A stretch of 50,193 nt of DNA, from NCBI RefSeq assembly GCF_900100185.1, contig NZ_FNEN01000002.1, positions 27,538 to 77,730 of the forward strand. The letters are read 5' to 3'. The stretch comes from Natribacillus halophilus. GTDB lineage: Bacteria > Bacillota > Bacilli > Bacillales > Marinococcaceae. The notes under the pieces are model-generated. The model saw nothing but the letters and a program-made list of their open reading frames with translations. It did not search any database and was not told the origin of the DNA. This document shows, in pieces, positions 34,498 to 44,311 of the stretch (the stretch's first letter is position 1; the number at the start of each line of letters is the position of its first letter). The position numbers were made by a program, and so were the translations under genes.

Positions 34498-35757
34498 CTA
34501 AGCATTCTTAATATCCCTCTTATATGTTAAATGTAAATTAATAAAAATGACTGTAAGGTTAAGTGTAAAACGAGTCATAGACCCTATTATTAAAGTATAA
34601 GCAGCACCGTTAAGACCAATGATCGGTATTAAAATAAAAGATGTGATTATAGTCACCATTAAACTTATTGCATTAGCATATGGTTGGATCTTAAATAACC
34701 TCATTGCTGTGATACCATGTCCTAAAAATGAACTTGTAAATGTAAAAATACCTGCAATCATAACAAGTATTAACAACTGGTTATAATCAGCATAAGAGCT
34801 TCCATATAATAGCGTGAGAATTATTTCTCCAAGTGATACAGCGACTATAAAACCTACTAAACCTATAGAAAAACCTAATACTATTAAAAAAGCTATTATT
34901 TTTTTATAGTCGTTTAACTCCCTATTTCTGTATAATTTCGCCATCCTAGGTGATGCTGCCTGCCCTACAGATTGGATGAAAGTGTTTCCCACTACTAATA
35001 AGTATGCTATTGATGCAAAATACCCTAAGGCAGCTTCACCCAAAAAAGCTTCAACTATAATTCTAGGGAAATTTGTGTTCAAAGTAACTAGCATTAATAC
35101 AATCCCAAGAGGAAGAGCCAACAGGACCAACCTTTTTAAATTATGTAAATTAAAATCGGGCGATACATTTTTAAGAAATAGTTTTATATTTTTCTTATCA
35201 TAAACTAAAAATATAATTAACCAGACTATATTTATTCCTATTAGTGATAGTATTAAGTTGCCAGTTATATAAAAGGTAATGCCCATTACAATCATTGTAC
35301 AAATACCTTTAATTACTCTGGATTTCCCAATATAATCCATTCTTTCACGTTGTTGTAACTGTCCATATGTTACATCACTATATGAATCGATTACTTTGGT
35401 TAAACCGACAAGTAAGACAACAATTGATTTTTCAATATCGTAATTACTTAAAATAACAATTAACAATGTAATAAAAAGCATTATTACACCAGATAGAATC
35501 CTCAAACCAAAATAATCGTTAAACCTGTAATTCGCTGCCGTTGTATCGGTTGCTTGAATTTGTCTCAATTGTAAATTAGTGAGATTTATTATGGGGGTAG
35601 TTATAGCAAGTCCTATTGAATATAGTCCTACTACTACAGGGTTACCCATTTGCGCTAATATAATTATTATAAAAAATTGACTTAATGAATATATTATGCT
35701 GCCTATAAAATTCCATGAAAAATTTTCTTTGAGTGATAATTGATCGACTTTTGACAT
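34498..35757 (-). CDS. Polysaccharide flippase (Wzx/MOP superfamily)
   Basis: 419-residue integral membrane protein with about twelve helices, moving lipid-linked repeat units across the membrane. Typical features: NFSWNFIGSIIYSLSQFFII at the N-terminus, a long basic first cytosolic region, YFASIAYLLVVGNTFIQSVG, and the C-terminal LNGAAYTLIIGSMTRFTLNL. The ATG at 35757 (MSKVDQ) has AAAAGGA 7 bases upstream and is preferred over ATG 35793, which would overlap the preceding gene's stop region. Last intact gene of the eps operon. Strongly AT-rich compared with epsA-C. Confidence 0.85.
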   Translation of the reverse strand: MSKVDQLSLKENFSWNFIGSIIYSLSQFFIIIILAQMGNPVVVGLYSIGLAITTPIINLTNLQLRQIQATDTTAANYRFNDYFGLRILSGVIMLFITLLIVILSNYDIEKSIVVLLVGLTKVIDSYSDVTYGQLQQRERMDYIGKSRVIKGICTMIVMGITFYITGNLILSLIGINIVWLIIFLVYDKKNIKLFLKNVSPDFNLHNLKRLVLLALPLGIVLMLVTLNTNFPRIIVEAFLGEAALGYFASIAYLLVVGNTFIQSVGQAASPRMAKLYRNRELNDYKKIIAFLIVLGFSIGLVGFIVAVSLGEIILTLLYGSSYADYNQLLILVMIAGIFTFTSSFLGHGITAMRLFKIQPYANAISLMVTIITSFILIPIIGLNGAAYTLIIGSMTRFTLNLTVIFINLHLTYKRDIKNA

Positions 35758-35795
35758 ATGTTTTTTCCTTTTACTATACACGGGTGTTGTCATTA

Positions 35796-36899
35796 TTATT
35801 TTACATCCATAAAAGCTTTTTCATATTCTTTGATGATCTTCTTCACATTAAAATCTTGAGCTCTTTTATAACTTTGAGCTATCATGTTTTCCTTTGTTTT
35901 GTCGTCTTTCAATAATCTAATTGTTTCTATTGATAGTTGCCTATCGTCACCAACAGGTACTAATATTCCATACTTATCTTCTAATATTATTTCTCTTGGT
36001 CCTGATTCACAATCCGTTGATATAACTGATGTCCCTGTTGCCATAGCCTCAACTATTACATGTCCAAAACCTTCCCACTTTGAACTTAATACAAAAGCAT
36101 CTGCCAATCTCATATATTTATAAGGATTATTTTTAAATCCTAGGAACACTACCTTTTCTCCAATTCCCAAATCGTTGCTTTGTTTTTTCAATTCTTCTTC
36201 TTTAGGCCCTTTACCGAGAATGATTAACCGTGAATTTATTTGTTGTGATATAGTACTAAACGCTTTTAGTAATGTTTTAAAATCTTTTTGCTCAACTAGC
36301 CTGCCAACAGCTATTAAAAGCTTCTCTTCGCCATTTTTTCTAAAATCTTTAACCTTATCCATACTCAATTCTTGTATTTTGTCGAATTCAACTGGATTAT
36401 ATATCACTTCGATTTTGCTTTCTTTAACACGAAAATTTCTTACTAAATCAAATTTCACTCCATTCGACAAGGATATTATTCTTTCAGAATAACGATTATA
36501 TAATACTCTAGTGAGGGTTTTATTAACGCGTGTCACTGATCTAGATTGCGTTCTGTTATTTGCTTCTCTAATTATCGCTGGTACTTTTCTAAAGCTTAAT
36601 ATTTTCGCTATCAAAAGTACAATATTATTACCATTAATCGTACTAAATAGAAGGTCTGGTTTTTCAACTCTTATATATTTTGATAATTTAGTTGCGCAAA
36701 ATCTTAATTTAGAACAATTTAAAAACTTAATCTTTATATCTTTATCCAACAAATCAATATAGTCATTGTTTTGATCAGTACCTAGAATCAATAAAACCTC
36801 AAACTTTTCTTTATCTAAATTATTGATTATATTGATAACAGTTCTTTCTGCGCCTCCGCCAGACAAAGAAAACAAAAAGAATAATATTTTTTTTCTCAA
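35796..36899 (-). CDS. Glycosyltransferase family 4
   Basis: 367-residue GT-B enzyme. N-terminal LFSLSGGGAERTVINIINNL is the glycine-rich acceptor-side loop; the C-terminal donor half has AVGRLVEQKDFKTLLKAFST, VVFLGFKNNPYKYMRLADAF and the E-x7-E motif region EGFGHVIVEAMATGTSVIST. It adds one sugar to the growing repeat unit at the cytosolic face. TTG start at 36899, preceded by GGGGG. Its start is 3 bases after the wzy stop, indicating coupling. Sugar specificity unknown. Confidence 0.9.
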   Translation of the reverse strand: MRKKILFFLFSLSGGGAERTVINIINNLDKEKFEVLLILGTDQNNDYIDLLDKDIKIKFLNCSKLRFCATKLSKYIRVEKPDLLFSTINGNNIVLLIAKILSFRKVPAIIREANNRTQSRSVTRVNKTLTRVLYNRYSERIISLSNGVKFDLVRNFRVKESKIEVIYNPVEFDKIQELSMDKVKDFRKNGEEKLLIAVGRLVEQKDFKTLLKAFSTISQQINSRLIILGKGPKEEELKKQSNDLGIGEKVVFLGFKNNPYKYMRLADAFVLSSKWEGFGHVIVEAMATGTSVISTDCESGPREIILEDKYGILVPVGDDRQLSIETIRLLKDDKTKENMIAQSYKRAQDFNVKKIIKEYEKAFMDVK

Positions 36900-36902
36900 T
36901 TA

Positions 36903-38270
36903 CTATGCCCCCATCTGTCGCTTATAATTCGCTGTTGAATTTATCCTTATAGGATAAAAAATTAATAGTAACTTATCTAGAATCTTTATTAAAATTATTA
37001 CACCAAAATAAAACAATATATCAATTTGGCCAGCAGTAGTTGAGATATCTATAAAACTGGTGACTGCTAATATATAGAAAAGAAAAATATAATCCTCATT
37101 ATTACGGATTTGCTTCATAGCTAATTTGTAAATTTTACCAACTATAAACCCCGTAGCTATACCAAATATTATTACACCAATCCACCAAAAGTTAAGATAG
37201 ATCCATCCATAAGCTCCTGCTGGAAGACCGTAGGATTCACTCCCCATAAGCAAACTCCCAATTACCCCCGTATTGTCAATTTGTGGTTTTCCTTCCCATA
37301 TTGATCTTGGTATTGGAGCAAAAATTATATTAAAAAAATCTTTACCCAACTGATAACCTATTACATTATTTTCTAAAGCTCCAACAAGGCTAGGAAGAAT
37401 ATCCCCAGTGCTTTTTTGGGAGGCAGAATATACAATTAGATCAATTATATTCATATCATTATTAATTGAAAAGTCACCAGAAAATCTCTGATTACCAAAA
37501 ACCTGTACGAAAATTAATCCAATAATACCTACGGGCAATAATTTTCCTACACGCATCCTTTTGATTATATAATTATAGGCCAGTATAAACGAGATTAATA
37601 ATGTTAAGACTGTGCCTCTGCTCCCATATAGAGAAATTATAGATAGAAAAATTATTACAGTTACAATTGAGGTCTTTTTATGTCCTTTTAATAAAAGTAG
37701 TATCGAACCCACTACACCTAACTGTGTAAAATAAGTAACGTACGCTAGCCCCTCATATGTCTCTACGCGACTCATCATGCTATCTAACATACTTGCTAAC
37801 CCGTTGTTTACAACAAAAGTTGCATACAAAAATGATATGAAACCTATAAAAATAAATATCATGGCAATGAGTGTTGGATAATTAATCTTTGGATTAAGGC
37901 TATTTTTTTTACCCAAACGAAAACCATCATTAGAAATTCTTATTTTATTTGCTAAAAAGACTCCTAATATTAAAAGTAAATACCATATAATCCATAAGGT
38001 AATGGAACTACTCAAGAAACTCTCAGCATCATCTGAGGAAACAGTTAAATACTCTAAGTGCATACGGGGCTCAAGACTTTTAGTTAACATATCAATTAAG
38101 AACAAGGACTGAAATAGACTGTATACAACCAAGGGATGGAATAAATCCTTGTATAATAAAAAAGGTGACAGCAATATTATAAAGGCTATATAAAGTTGTA
38201 TATTTACTATATCTACCTCGAAGCCATATATACTAAAAAAAATAACAGAAACCAAAATAGAAATAAGCAT
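36903..38270 (-). CDS. O-antigen/exopolysaccharide polymerase (Wzy-like)
   Basis: 455-residue membrane protein with ten or more helices and a large extracellular loop around IPRSIWEGKPQIDNTGVIGS, as in Wzy polymerases that join flipped repeat units. GSRGTVLTLLISFILAYNYI is the usual Wzy glycine motif region. The ATG at 38270 has no good ribosome binding site. An upstream in-frame stretch (NEEWRNQQYLKTF) follows GGGGGTG but offers only ATT/ATC codons, so a non-standard start is possible. Very AT-rich and, as usual for Wzy, poorly conserved. Confidence 0.8.
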   Translation of the reverse strand: MLISILVSVIFFSIYGFEVDIVNIQLYIAFIILLSPFLLYKDLFHPLVVYSLFQSLFLIDMLTKSLEPRMHLEYLTVSSDDAESFLSSSITLWIIWYLLLILGVFLANKIRISNDGFRLGKKNSLNPKINYPTLIAMIFIFIGFISFLYATFVVNNGLASMLDSMMSRVETYEGLAYVTYFTQLGVVGSILLLLKGHKKTSIVTVIIFLSIISLYGSRGTVLTLLISFILAYNYIIKRMRVGKLLPVGIIGLIFVQVFGNQRFSGDFSINNDMNIIDLIVYSASQKSTGDILPSLVGALENNVIGYQLGKDFFNIIFAPIPRSIWEGKPQIDNTGVIGSLLMGSESYGLPAGAYGWIYLNFWWIGVIIFGIATGFIVGKIYKLAMKQIRNNEDYIFLFYILAVTSFIDISTTAGQIDILFYFGVIILIKILDKLLLIFYPIRINSTANYKRQMGA

Positions 38271-38374
38271 AAAAATAAAAGTTTTTAAGTACTGCTGATT
38301 TCTCCACTCTTCATTGATAATTACTTACACCCCCTGTACATAGATATACAAGTCAATTGGATAACTGTTTTCTG

Positions 38375-39544
38375 CTATTTTCCTGCAAAATCTTTAAAGA
38401 ACTCATTCCTTCGTTTATCGATAATATCACTATCATAGTTCATTGATTCTTCGAAGTTTCTTTTAGCCTGAGATAGCAATTTTTCTTCATCAAATTTAAG
38501 TAAAATCGAACATATTTGTTTTATGTTATTTTTGTTATTACTAAAAACAAATTCCCTCTCTAATAACTCAGGAATACCAGCTGTATTTGCGCCAAATGCT
38601 GGTAAACCTCGACTCATAGCTTCGATTAAAGCACGGGGTAACCCTTCCTGACGACTTGGCTGAGCATAAATATCAATGGTTTCTAACCAATCAAAGACCT
38701 CATTATGAACCATCGGGCCTAAAAATTTTATCTGGTTAATTACGTCACATTTCTGAGCTTCTGACTTTAAAAATGACTGATCCCCTGTACCAACGAGTTG
38801 ATATTCAAAATTTGTATAACCTTGTTTCTTTAGATCACCCAGTGCATTTATTACGTATTGCTGACCTTTATATCTTACATTAACAGCTGCGGTAGTACCA
38901 ATTATAATTTTGTGACCTTTGGTGGTATTTTTTATCTTATCTAATCTTTTTTTTAAGATATTATCATCAAATTTAGTTAAAGCAACGTTAGAGCAGTTAA
39001 CACTTTTTCCTTTTGTTGGGTATCTTCTTTGTAAAAATTGATTTGTTACGTAAATTACATAGTTAGAACCTCTAGCAAGTTTTTTTGTTGCCAAGTACAT
39101 AAATGGTGCAACTATTTTCCCTTTAAGACTGTGATTCCAATAGGCATCCCATGGGCAGGCAACTACTTCAGTCAAATATGGTTTGTTGTACTTTTTCGCA
39201 TAATTAATTGCCATAAATCCAGCCATACTTGGTAATCTAGCTACCACGTAGTCAGATTCTATTACTGCATTTTTAACGATACTTTTAGCTTTTCTTCTTT
39301 TAGCGACTATTCCTTTGACATTGCTTGTATTGGGGAGTTCATATACTTTAAAAGGAGACAGACTGATCTGTGAAAGATTTTTTATTGATTCCTCTTTTTT
39401 AATTCTATTTAAACGCATCAATACAGCAACCTTGTCAGCTATTCCGTAATATCTTTTAAATGTTTTATCATTATGTGCTGTTCCGTAATAATTACCACTT
39501 ACATCTACTTTTAGTGGGCCATCGTGACAGAATAATACTTGCAT
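38375..39544 (-). CDS. Glycosyltransferase family 4 (group 1)
   Basis: 389 residues with GT-B layout: N-terminal QVLFCHDGPLKVDVSGNYYG, donor-site half with IIGTTAAVNVRYKGQQYVIN, FLGPMVHNEVFDWLETIDIY and the nucleotide-sugar motif QPSRQEGLPRALIEAMSRGL. Presumably transfers one sugar of the exopolysaccharide repeat unit; donor unknown. ATG at 39544 has GAGG 7 bases upstream. It sits between the ATP-grasp gene and wzy with short spacers, in the AT-rich core of the operon. Confidence 0.9.
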   Translation of the reverse strand: MQVLFCHDGPLKVDVSGNYYGTAHNDKTFKRYYGIADKVAVLMRLNRIKKEESIKNLSQISLSPFKVYELPNTSNVKGIVAKRRKAKSIVKNAVIESDYVVARLPSMAGFMAINYAKKYNKPYLTEVVACPWDAYWNHSLKGKIVAPFMYLATKKLARGSNYVIYVTNQFLQRRYPTKGKSVNCSNVALTKFDDNILKKRLDKIKNTTKGHKIIIGTTAAVNVRYKGQQYVINALGDLKKQGYTNFEYQLVGTGDQSFLKSEAQKCDVINQIKFLGPMVHNEVFDWLETIDIYAQPSRQEGLPRALIEAMSRGLPAFGANTAGIPELLEREFVFSNNKNNIKQICSILLKFDEEKLLSQAKRNFEESMNYDSDIIDKRRNEFFKDFAGK

Positions 39545-39555
39545 AATATACCTCT

Positions 39556-40464
39556 TTAAAATACCATTTTTTTCAGATGAAATTGTGCTCCTAAAAGAAA
39601 ATCAAAATGATCAGGTTCAAACTCTATATATCCACTTCCATGAAAAAATGTCATCTCTCCGAAATAAATTTTCCCATCGACATTGTATAAATCAACTCTT
39701 ACATGCGGGAAATCCTCAGATAGTTTCTCTGCAATTTCTACCATTTTTTCATAATTGACTGGTTTGGTAAAATTTATATCTGTATTGCGTAATCCTTTAC
39801 GTTTATATGGGACCTTTTGAAAGTCCCTATCATATATACTAAATACTAACCCCTCAGTTGAATCCCTTTCCGAATTAACAAAGATATACGATACCTGTCC
39901 GGAGAAACAGACGAACTTATAATCCACTAAATCACTACTTGAACCTGTTTCAATATATTCCTCACATATAATTTTCGGTTCTATATTATAGTAAGGCCAT
40001 TCTCTTCCCGCTTTTACAGTACGATTAGATAGCCATGAATGAAGTGTTTTTTTTGTAGAATGTATGTCAAGATCTTCTTTATTTTTACATAATAAATTTG
40101 TACGACTGCCATTGTTAGTTTTAAAAACAAATTTATTTGGAAGTAAATTAAAGTTAATATCTTTCAATTGGCTATATACACCATGAAGTGGAACTAATAT
40201 CTCCCTAAACCCTTTAGACGCTACGTACTCCCGTACACTGTACTTATCTGCGCATTGCGTCATCAACGGGTCTCTATAATATAATTTATACCACTGTAAC
40301 TTTTCAGTAAATCGTTTCGGTTTTTTTAAATTTAGTCTTTTTCCTGTCTTAATCAAATATTGTAATTTTATCATCAGTTTATCGGGTAAAAAATCCAGTA
40401 AGCCTAATACCTTGATCCTGAATTCTTGATTAGGTAGTAACTTCTTATAGTCCATATTTACCAA
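39556..40464 (-). CDS. TupA-like ATP-grasp protein
   Basis: 302 residues (299 if the ATG at 40455 is used). It matches the TupA-type ATP-grasp found in polysaccharide loci: KKPKRFTEKLQWYKLYYRDP, QCADKYSVREYVASKGF, NKFVFKTNNGSR, EEYIETGSSSDLVDYKFVCF, HVRVDLYNVDGKIYFGEMTF. TupA ligates glutamate/glucuronate units in a teichuronopeptide; relatives probably attach amino acids or similar groups to sugars, here perhaps to a uronic acid made by the epimerase at 43.2 kb. Overlaps the upstream glycosyltransferase by 7 bases when the TTG start is taken. Confidence 0.85.
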   Translation of the reverse strand: MVNMDYKKLLPNQEFRIKVLGLLDFLPDKLMIKLQYLIKTGKRLNLKKPKRFTEKLQWYKLYYRDPLMTQCADKYSVREYVASKGFREILVPLHGVYSQLKDINFNLLPNKFVFKTNNGSRTNLLCKNKEDLDIHSTKKTLHSWLSNRTVKAGREWPYYNIEPKIICEEYIETGSSSDLVDYKFVCFSGQVSYIFVNSERDSTEGLVFSIYDRDFQKVPYKRKGLRNTDINFTKPVNYEKMVEIAEKLSEDFPHVRVDLYNVDGKIYFGEMTFFHGSGYIEFEPDHFDFLLGAQFHLKKMVF

Positions 40465-41564
40465 CCAGTTTCCTTTTTTATTTGATTCATATATGCATCA
40501 ACTACAATCTTCCTATCAAACTCTCGTTCTACTTTTTTTCGTCCGGCCAATCCCATTTTTTCTTTTACTTCATGGGAATGCTTTAAAAACATTTCAATTT
40601 TATCAATAAGATCCTGGCTATTTTGCTGTTTAACAATGAATCCATTCATACCATTATCAACGATTTCTCTGCATCCACTTCGGTTAGTTGTAATAATAGG
40701 ACGGCCGCTCGCAGCACTTTCCAATAAAACATTGGACATACCTTCTGGATAATAAGTTGGATGAATCGTACAATGTGTTTTAAACAGAAATTTTCTTATA
40801 TCTCGTTGCATCCCATGATACTGAATAATGTCATTGTCATGTAACTTTTCTAATGTTTTATAATAATCTTCTTCACAAAAACCCAGAATATGAAAACGAG
40901 TATAAGGGTATTTTTCCCTAATATATTCAGCAGCTTCTAAGTATTGATCAATGCCTTTTTCCTTCATGATTCTTGAAATAAAAATGAATTCTACTGTCGA
41001 ACTTTCAGGGTAATCTAATAAAGAGAAATGATTTAGATTCACTCCTGAACCCGGGACTTGTTGATGTTTTCCTACAGCTATATTATGATCAATAAAAAAT
41101 TGTTGATTTTCTTTATTCTGGAAAAAGACTTTTGAAAGGTTTTTAAAAGATATTTTATATAGGGCTATAGAGACTTTTTGGACTAATCCACCATTTTCCA
41201 TAGCAGTTCCAAGGCCAGTAATGTTGGCAATATAAGGGATGTTTAAGCTTTTAGCCGCAATCCCGCCATATATATTTGGTTTGATAGTATAGGTTAGCAC
41301 AATATCCGGAGCTGTTTCTTTCATTATCTTTTTATAATATCTCAAAAGCTTCCATTCCTGGAATAAGTTCAACCCATGTCTATTAACATCTGCCTCGATA
41401 TGGTGACACCCTATTTCGACCAAATCATCGATTCTTTCGCCATATGGTGAAGATATATATACTTCGTATTCCTCCCATAGTAAACGTTCAACTAATTCGA
41501 GTCTGAAATTATATATGACAACATCATGATTTACCAGTATAAGTACTTTTTTTGACGACAACAT
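40458..41564 (-). CDS. Glycosyltransferase family 4 (EpsD-like)
   Basis: 368 residues. Features: VLILVNHDVVIYNFRLELVE at the N-terminus, YTIKPNIYGGIAAKSLNIPY (typical of the PglA/WbnH/EpsD group that often acts second after the initiating transferase), FISRIMKEKGIDQYLEAAEY and PTYYPEGMSNVLLESAASGR with the E-x7-E donor motif. The start overlaps the epimerase gene by 41 bases. Its last 20 codons have a close relic at 33.1 kb, evidence that an older version of this cluster once lay further downstream. Confidence 0.9.
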   Translation of the reverse strand: MLSSKKVLILVNHDVVIYNFRLELVERLLWEEYEVYISSPYGERIDDLVEIGCHHIEADVNRHGLNLFQEWKLLRYYKKIMKETAPDIVLTYTIKPNIYGGIAAKSLNIPYIANITGLGTAMENGGLVQKVSIALYKISFKNLSKVFFQNKENQQFFIDHNIAVGKHQQVPGSGVNLNHFSLLDYPESSTVEFIFISRIMKEKGIDQYLEAAEYIREKYPYTRFHILGFCEEDYYKTLEKLHDNDIIQYHGMQRDIRKFLFKTHCTIHPTYYPEGMSNVLLESAASGRPIITTNRSGCREIVDNGMNGFIVKQQNSQDLIDKIEMFLKHSHEVKEKMGLAGRKKVEREFDRKIVVDAYMNQIKKETGW

Positions 41565-42426
41565 TATTCCCGCTTTCAGTAAGTTCGATCGATTTTCTGA
41601 AGTTCCTAACTTGATATTTTTCTTTATATCGACTTAGATTTTTATCATAAACCAAATTCCCAAACACCTTATTTACAATACCAACCCTCTGTTGCATTAA
41701 CTTCAAAATTGGGTTAAACAGTTTAACGAGTTTCATATTCTTTCCATGGACTTCCGAAATGGTTTTGACGATGTCACTGGTCTTAACATATTCTTTATTC
41801 TGAGGGAAAAACAAACCTTTTTCCTCATTATCTATCATGAGTCTCAGAAACTCACAAAGGTTATCGATATGAATCATACTGCGCTTGTTATCAAAGTCTG
41901 GAAAGATCGGTAGTTTTTGAGCTGCTTTTGCTAGTTTCGGATAATTGCCCTTTGATCCATTGCCATATATCAATGGCGGCCTAACAATGGCAACTTTAAA
42001 CGTTTCATCGCTTAAAGATTCAATACCTTTTTCTGCTTGCAGCTTGCTGTTACCATAAAAGTCACTTGGCTGAGGAACCGTGCCTTCATCTATTACGCCA
42101 TCTTCGCCGACAGCATTCCCGTAAACAATAATGCTGCTCATAAAAACAAACTGCTGAACGTTTTCTGTTTTCGCTTTTTTGGCGGCCTCAATTGTTAAGT
42201 CGCGATTGATCTGGTAATATTTTTCTTCCATTTTGGGATCTTTAGAAACATGGGCGATGCCAGCAACATGGATAACCGTATCGTAGTTAGAGAAGTCTTG
42301 GTCTTTCCAACTATGATCTCTCAGACTGATCTTATCAACTGAATAGTTATCTGGATCTTTGCTCAGCCACGTTTCAAGGCTGTTACCGACATAACTGTTC
42401 ACACCTGTGATCAATACTCGTTTCAC
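41524..42426 (-). CDS. NAD-dependent sugar epimerase/reductase (extended SDR)
   Basis: 300 residues with Rossmann start VLITGVNSYVGNSLETWLSK (GxxxxVG), VIHVAGIAHVS, SSIIVYGNAV and the active YGNSKLQAEKG (Tyr-x3-Lys). This is the WcaG/WbpV-like class common next to initiating sugar transferases, acting as 4-epimerase or 4-reductase on UDP-HexNAc-type sugars. GTG start at 42426 overlaps the sugar-transferase stop as GTGA, so the two are translationally coupled. Exact reaction cannot be read from sequence. Confidence 0.87.
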   Translation of the reverse strand: MKRVLITGVNSYVGNSLETWLSKDPDNYSVDKISLRDHSWKDQDFSNYDTVIHVAGIAHVSKDPKMEEKYYQINRDLTIEAAKKAKTENVQQFVFMSSIIVYGNAVGEDGVIDEGTVPQPSDFYGNSKLQAEKGIESLSDETFKVAIVRPPLIYGNGSKGNYPKLAKAAQKLPIFPDFDNKRSMIHIDNLCEFLRLMIDNEEKGLFFPQNKEYVKTSDIVKTISEVHGKNMKLVKLFNPILKLMQQRVGIVNKVFGNLVYDKNLSRYKEKYQVRNFRKSIELTESGNNVVVKKSTYTGKS

Positions 42427-43058
42427 TTTGATGTATTCTCCTTCTCCCTCGTTGCCTCTTCCTTGTCTTGTGTCCCTGTACCGCCTTCTACTACACCATC
42501 ACTTTTAACGACACTAATGAACGTCCCAAAGAAACATCTAACATCGAACTTGAAACCGATGTTTTCCACGTATTCACCATCCAACCCCGCTTTCACATCA
42601 ATCGGGAGTTCATCACGCCCTTTGATCTGCGCCCACCCAGTTAAGCCCGGCAAAACATCATTAGCCCCGTATCGGTCCCTTTCAGCAATTAAGTCATATT
42701 GATTCCATAAAGCCGGCCGTGGTCCAACAATGCTCATTGTGCCCCCAAGAATGTTTAGTATCTGCGGTAGTTCATCGAGAGATGTTTTTCTCAGGAACTT
42801 GCCCATTCGGGTTATGTATTGATCTGGATCTTTCAATAAATGCGTGGGGGTATCTTTTGGCGTATCAATTCTCATGGTACGGAATTTTAATAGATTGAAG
42901 TGTGTCTTGTTAATGCCAACACGTTTTTGCTTGAATAAAACCGGTCCCTTAGAATCCAACTTAATCCCAATCACTAATATCAATATCAAGGGCGAGAGCA
43001 CAATCAACCCAATAATTGAAAGGATTATATCGATGATCCGTTTTGCTTTTAAATACAT
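42423..43058 (-). CDS. Initiating sugar-phosphate transferase (bacterial sugar transferase family)
   Basis: 211-residue membrane enzyme that puts the first sugar phosphate on undecaprenyl phosphate. One N-terminal re-entrant/transmembrane helix ([20 protein letters not shown]), then [26 protein letters not shown], the catalytic [20 protein letters not shown] and VGPRP, and [16 protein letters not shown]. The short form fits EpsL/PglC rather than WbaP. The ATG at 43058 (MYLKAKR) has AGGGAG 10 bases upstream; the longer frame to 43124 adds unlike N-terminal residues. The C-terminal tail ([19 protein letters not shown]) is unusually charged. Confidence 0.92.
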   Translation of the reverse strand: MYLKAKRIIDIILSIIGLIVLSPLILILVIGIKLDSKGPVLFKQKRVGINKTHFNLLKFRTMRIDTPKDTPTHLLKDPDQYITRMGKFLRKTSLDELPQILNILGGTMSIVGPRPALWNQYDLIAERDRYGANDVLPGLTGWAQIKGRDELPIDVKAGLDGEYVENIGFKFDVRCFFGTFISVVKSDGVVEGGTGTQDKEEATREKENTSK

Positions 43059-43211
43059 ATTATAATGCTCCCTGACGGTTAGAGGGTTAGGACTTAATTG
43101 GTTCTTGATCGCAAAACTAGTCATATGTTCAATTAACTGTTAAACCACTAACCATGATAAATAGAAACAAGGCAAAGTATCAGCCTCCTTAAGCAGACAC
43201 CTGTGCCGATC

Positions 43212-44252
43212 CTAAATGTATTGCATTGACTCTCTGTTTGATTCTAAATTGGCGTAATATCTCTTATACCATTCTACAAACGTCCCGATACCTTCATCAA
43301 TGGTTGTGCTCGGACTAAACCCGGTAGCTAGCTGCAAGCTTTCAATATCTGCATATGTTGCTTCCACATCCCCGGGCTGCATCGGCAGAAACTCTAGCTG
43401 TGCTTCTCTTCCTACATGCTTTTCAATCGTACGGATAAAATCCATGAGTTTCACCGGTTGGTTGTTGCCGATGTTATAGACTCTATAAGGGGCATAGCTT
43501 TCACTTGGATCGGGATTAAGTTTATCAAAATCAGGATTTCCTTCCGGCTTGTAATCAACTAAGCGAATCATTCCTTCAACAATGTCATCAATGTATGTAA
43601 AGTCACGCATCATCTCGCCATTGTTGAAAACCTTTATCGGATTCCCTTCCATTATATTCTTAGTAAAAGAATAATAGGCCATGTCCGGTCTTCCCCATGG
43701 TCCATATACAGTGAAAAAGCGTAAGCCTGTCGTTGGTATATGATACAGATGACTATAAGAATGGGCGAGTAACTCATTGGCTTTTTTTGTGGCTGCGTAT
43801 AAACTTACTGGATGGTTGACTTCATCAGAAGTTGAAAAAGGCATCTTTTCGTTTGCGCCATATACAGAACTTGAAGATGCATAGATTAAATGTTCAATTT
43901 CATGATGCCGACAAGCCTCTAGAATGTTGGTGAAGCCTACAAGGTTAGCATCTACATAAGCTTGGGGATTTTCCAGGCTGTAACGAACACCAGCTTGGGC
44001 AGCAAGATTGACAACATGTGTAAATGAATCTTCTTGGAATAACATCTCGAGAAATTCACGATTAGCCAAATCACCCTCCACAAACCTAAAACCTTTATAA
44101 TGCTTTAATACATCGATACGGTCATATTTTAGTTGTGGTTGATAATAATCATTGAGGTTGTCCAATCCGACAACATTAAACCCATCCTCTAATAATCTTT
44201 TTGAAAAGTGCATACCAATGAATCCAGCTGCACCGGTGACTAAGATTTTCAT
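43212..44252 (-). CDS. UDP-glucuronate 4-epimerase-like NAD-dependent epimerase
   Basis: 346-residue extended SDR. NAD motif GAAGFIG (7-13), ASSSSVYGANEKMPFSTSDE, the active YAATKKANELLAHSYSHLY and FFTVYGPWGRPDMAYYSFTK, which is the signature of the UDP-GlcA/UDP-Glc epimerase (CapI/LpsL/GAE) branch. It would supply UDP-galacturonate or a related sugar for the exopolysaccharide. Not part of the B. subtilis eps core, so it is one of the strain-specific genes, though its base composition is intermediate. Start ATG 44252 with a weak GGTTGG upstream. Confidence 0.88.
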   Translation of the reverse strand: MKILVTGAAGFIGMHFSKRLLEDGFNVVGLDNLNDYYQPQLKYDRIDVLKHYKGFRFVEGDLANREFLEMLFQEDSFTHVVNLAAQAGVRYSLENPQAYVDANLVGFTNILEACRHHEIEHLIYASSSSVYGANEKMPFSTSDEVNHPVSLYAATKKANELLAHSYSHLYHIPTTGLRFFTVYGPWGRPDMAYYSFTKNIMEGNPIKVFNNGEMMRDFTYIDDIVEGMIRLVDYKPEGNPDFDKLNPDPSESYAPYRVYNIGNNQPVKLMDFIRTIEKHVGREAQLEFLPMQPGDVEATYADIESLQLATGFSPSTTIDEGIGTFVEWYKRYYANLESNRESMQYI

Positions 44253-44311
44253 TTAAATGCCAACCAACCTTTTTTACTTTTGATAGTTTCATATTTTACA
44301 TTTAAATCCTA

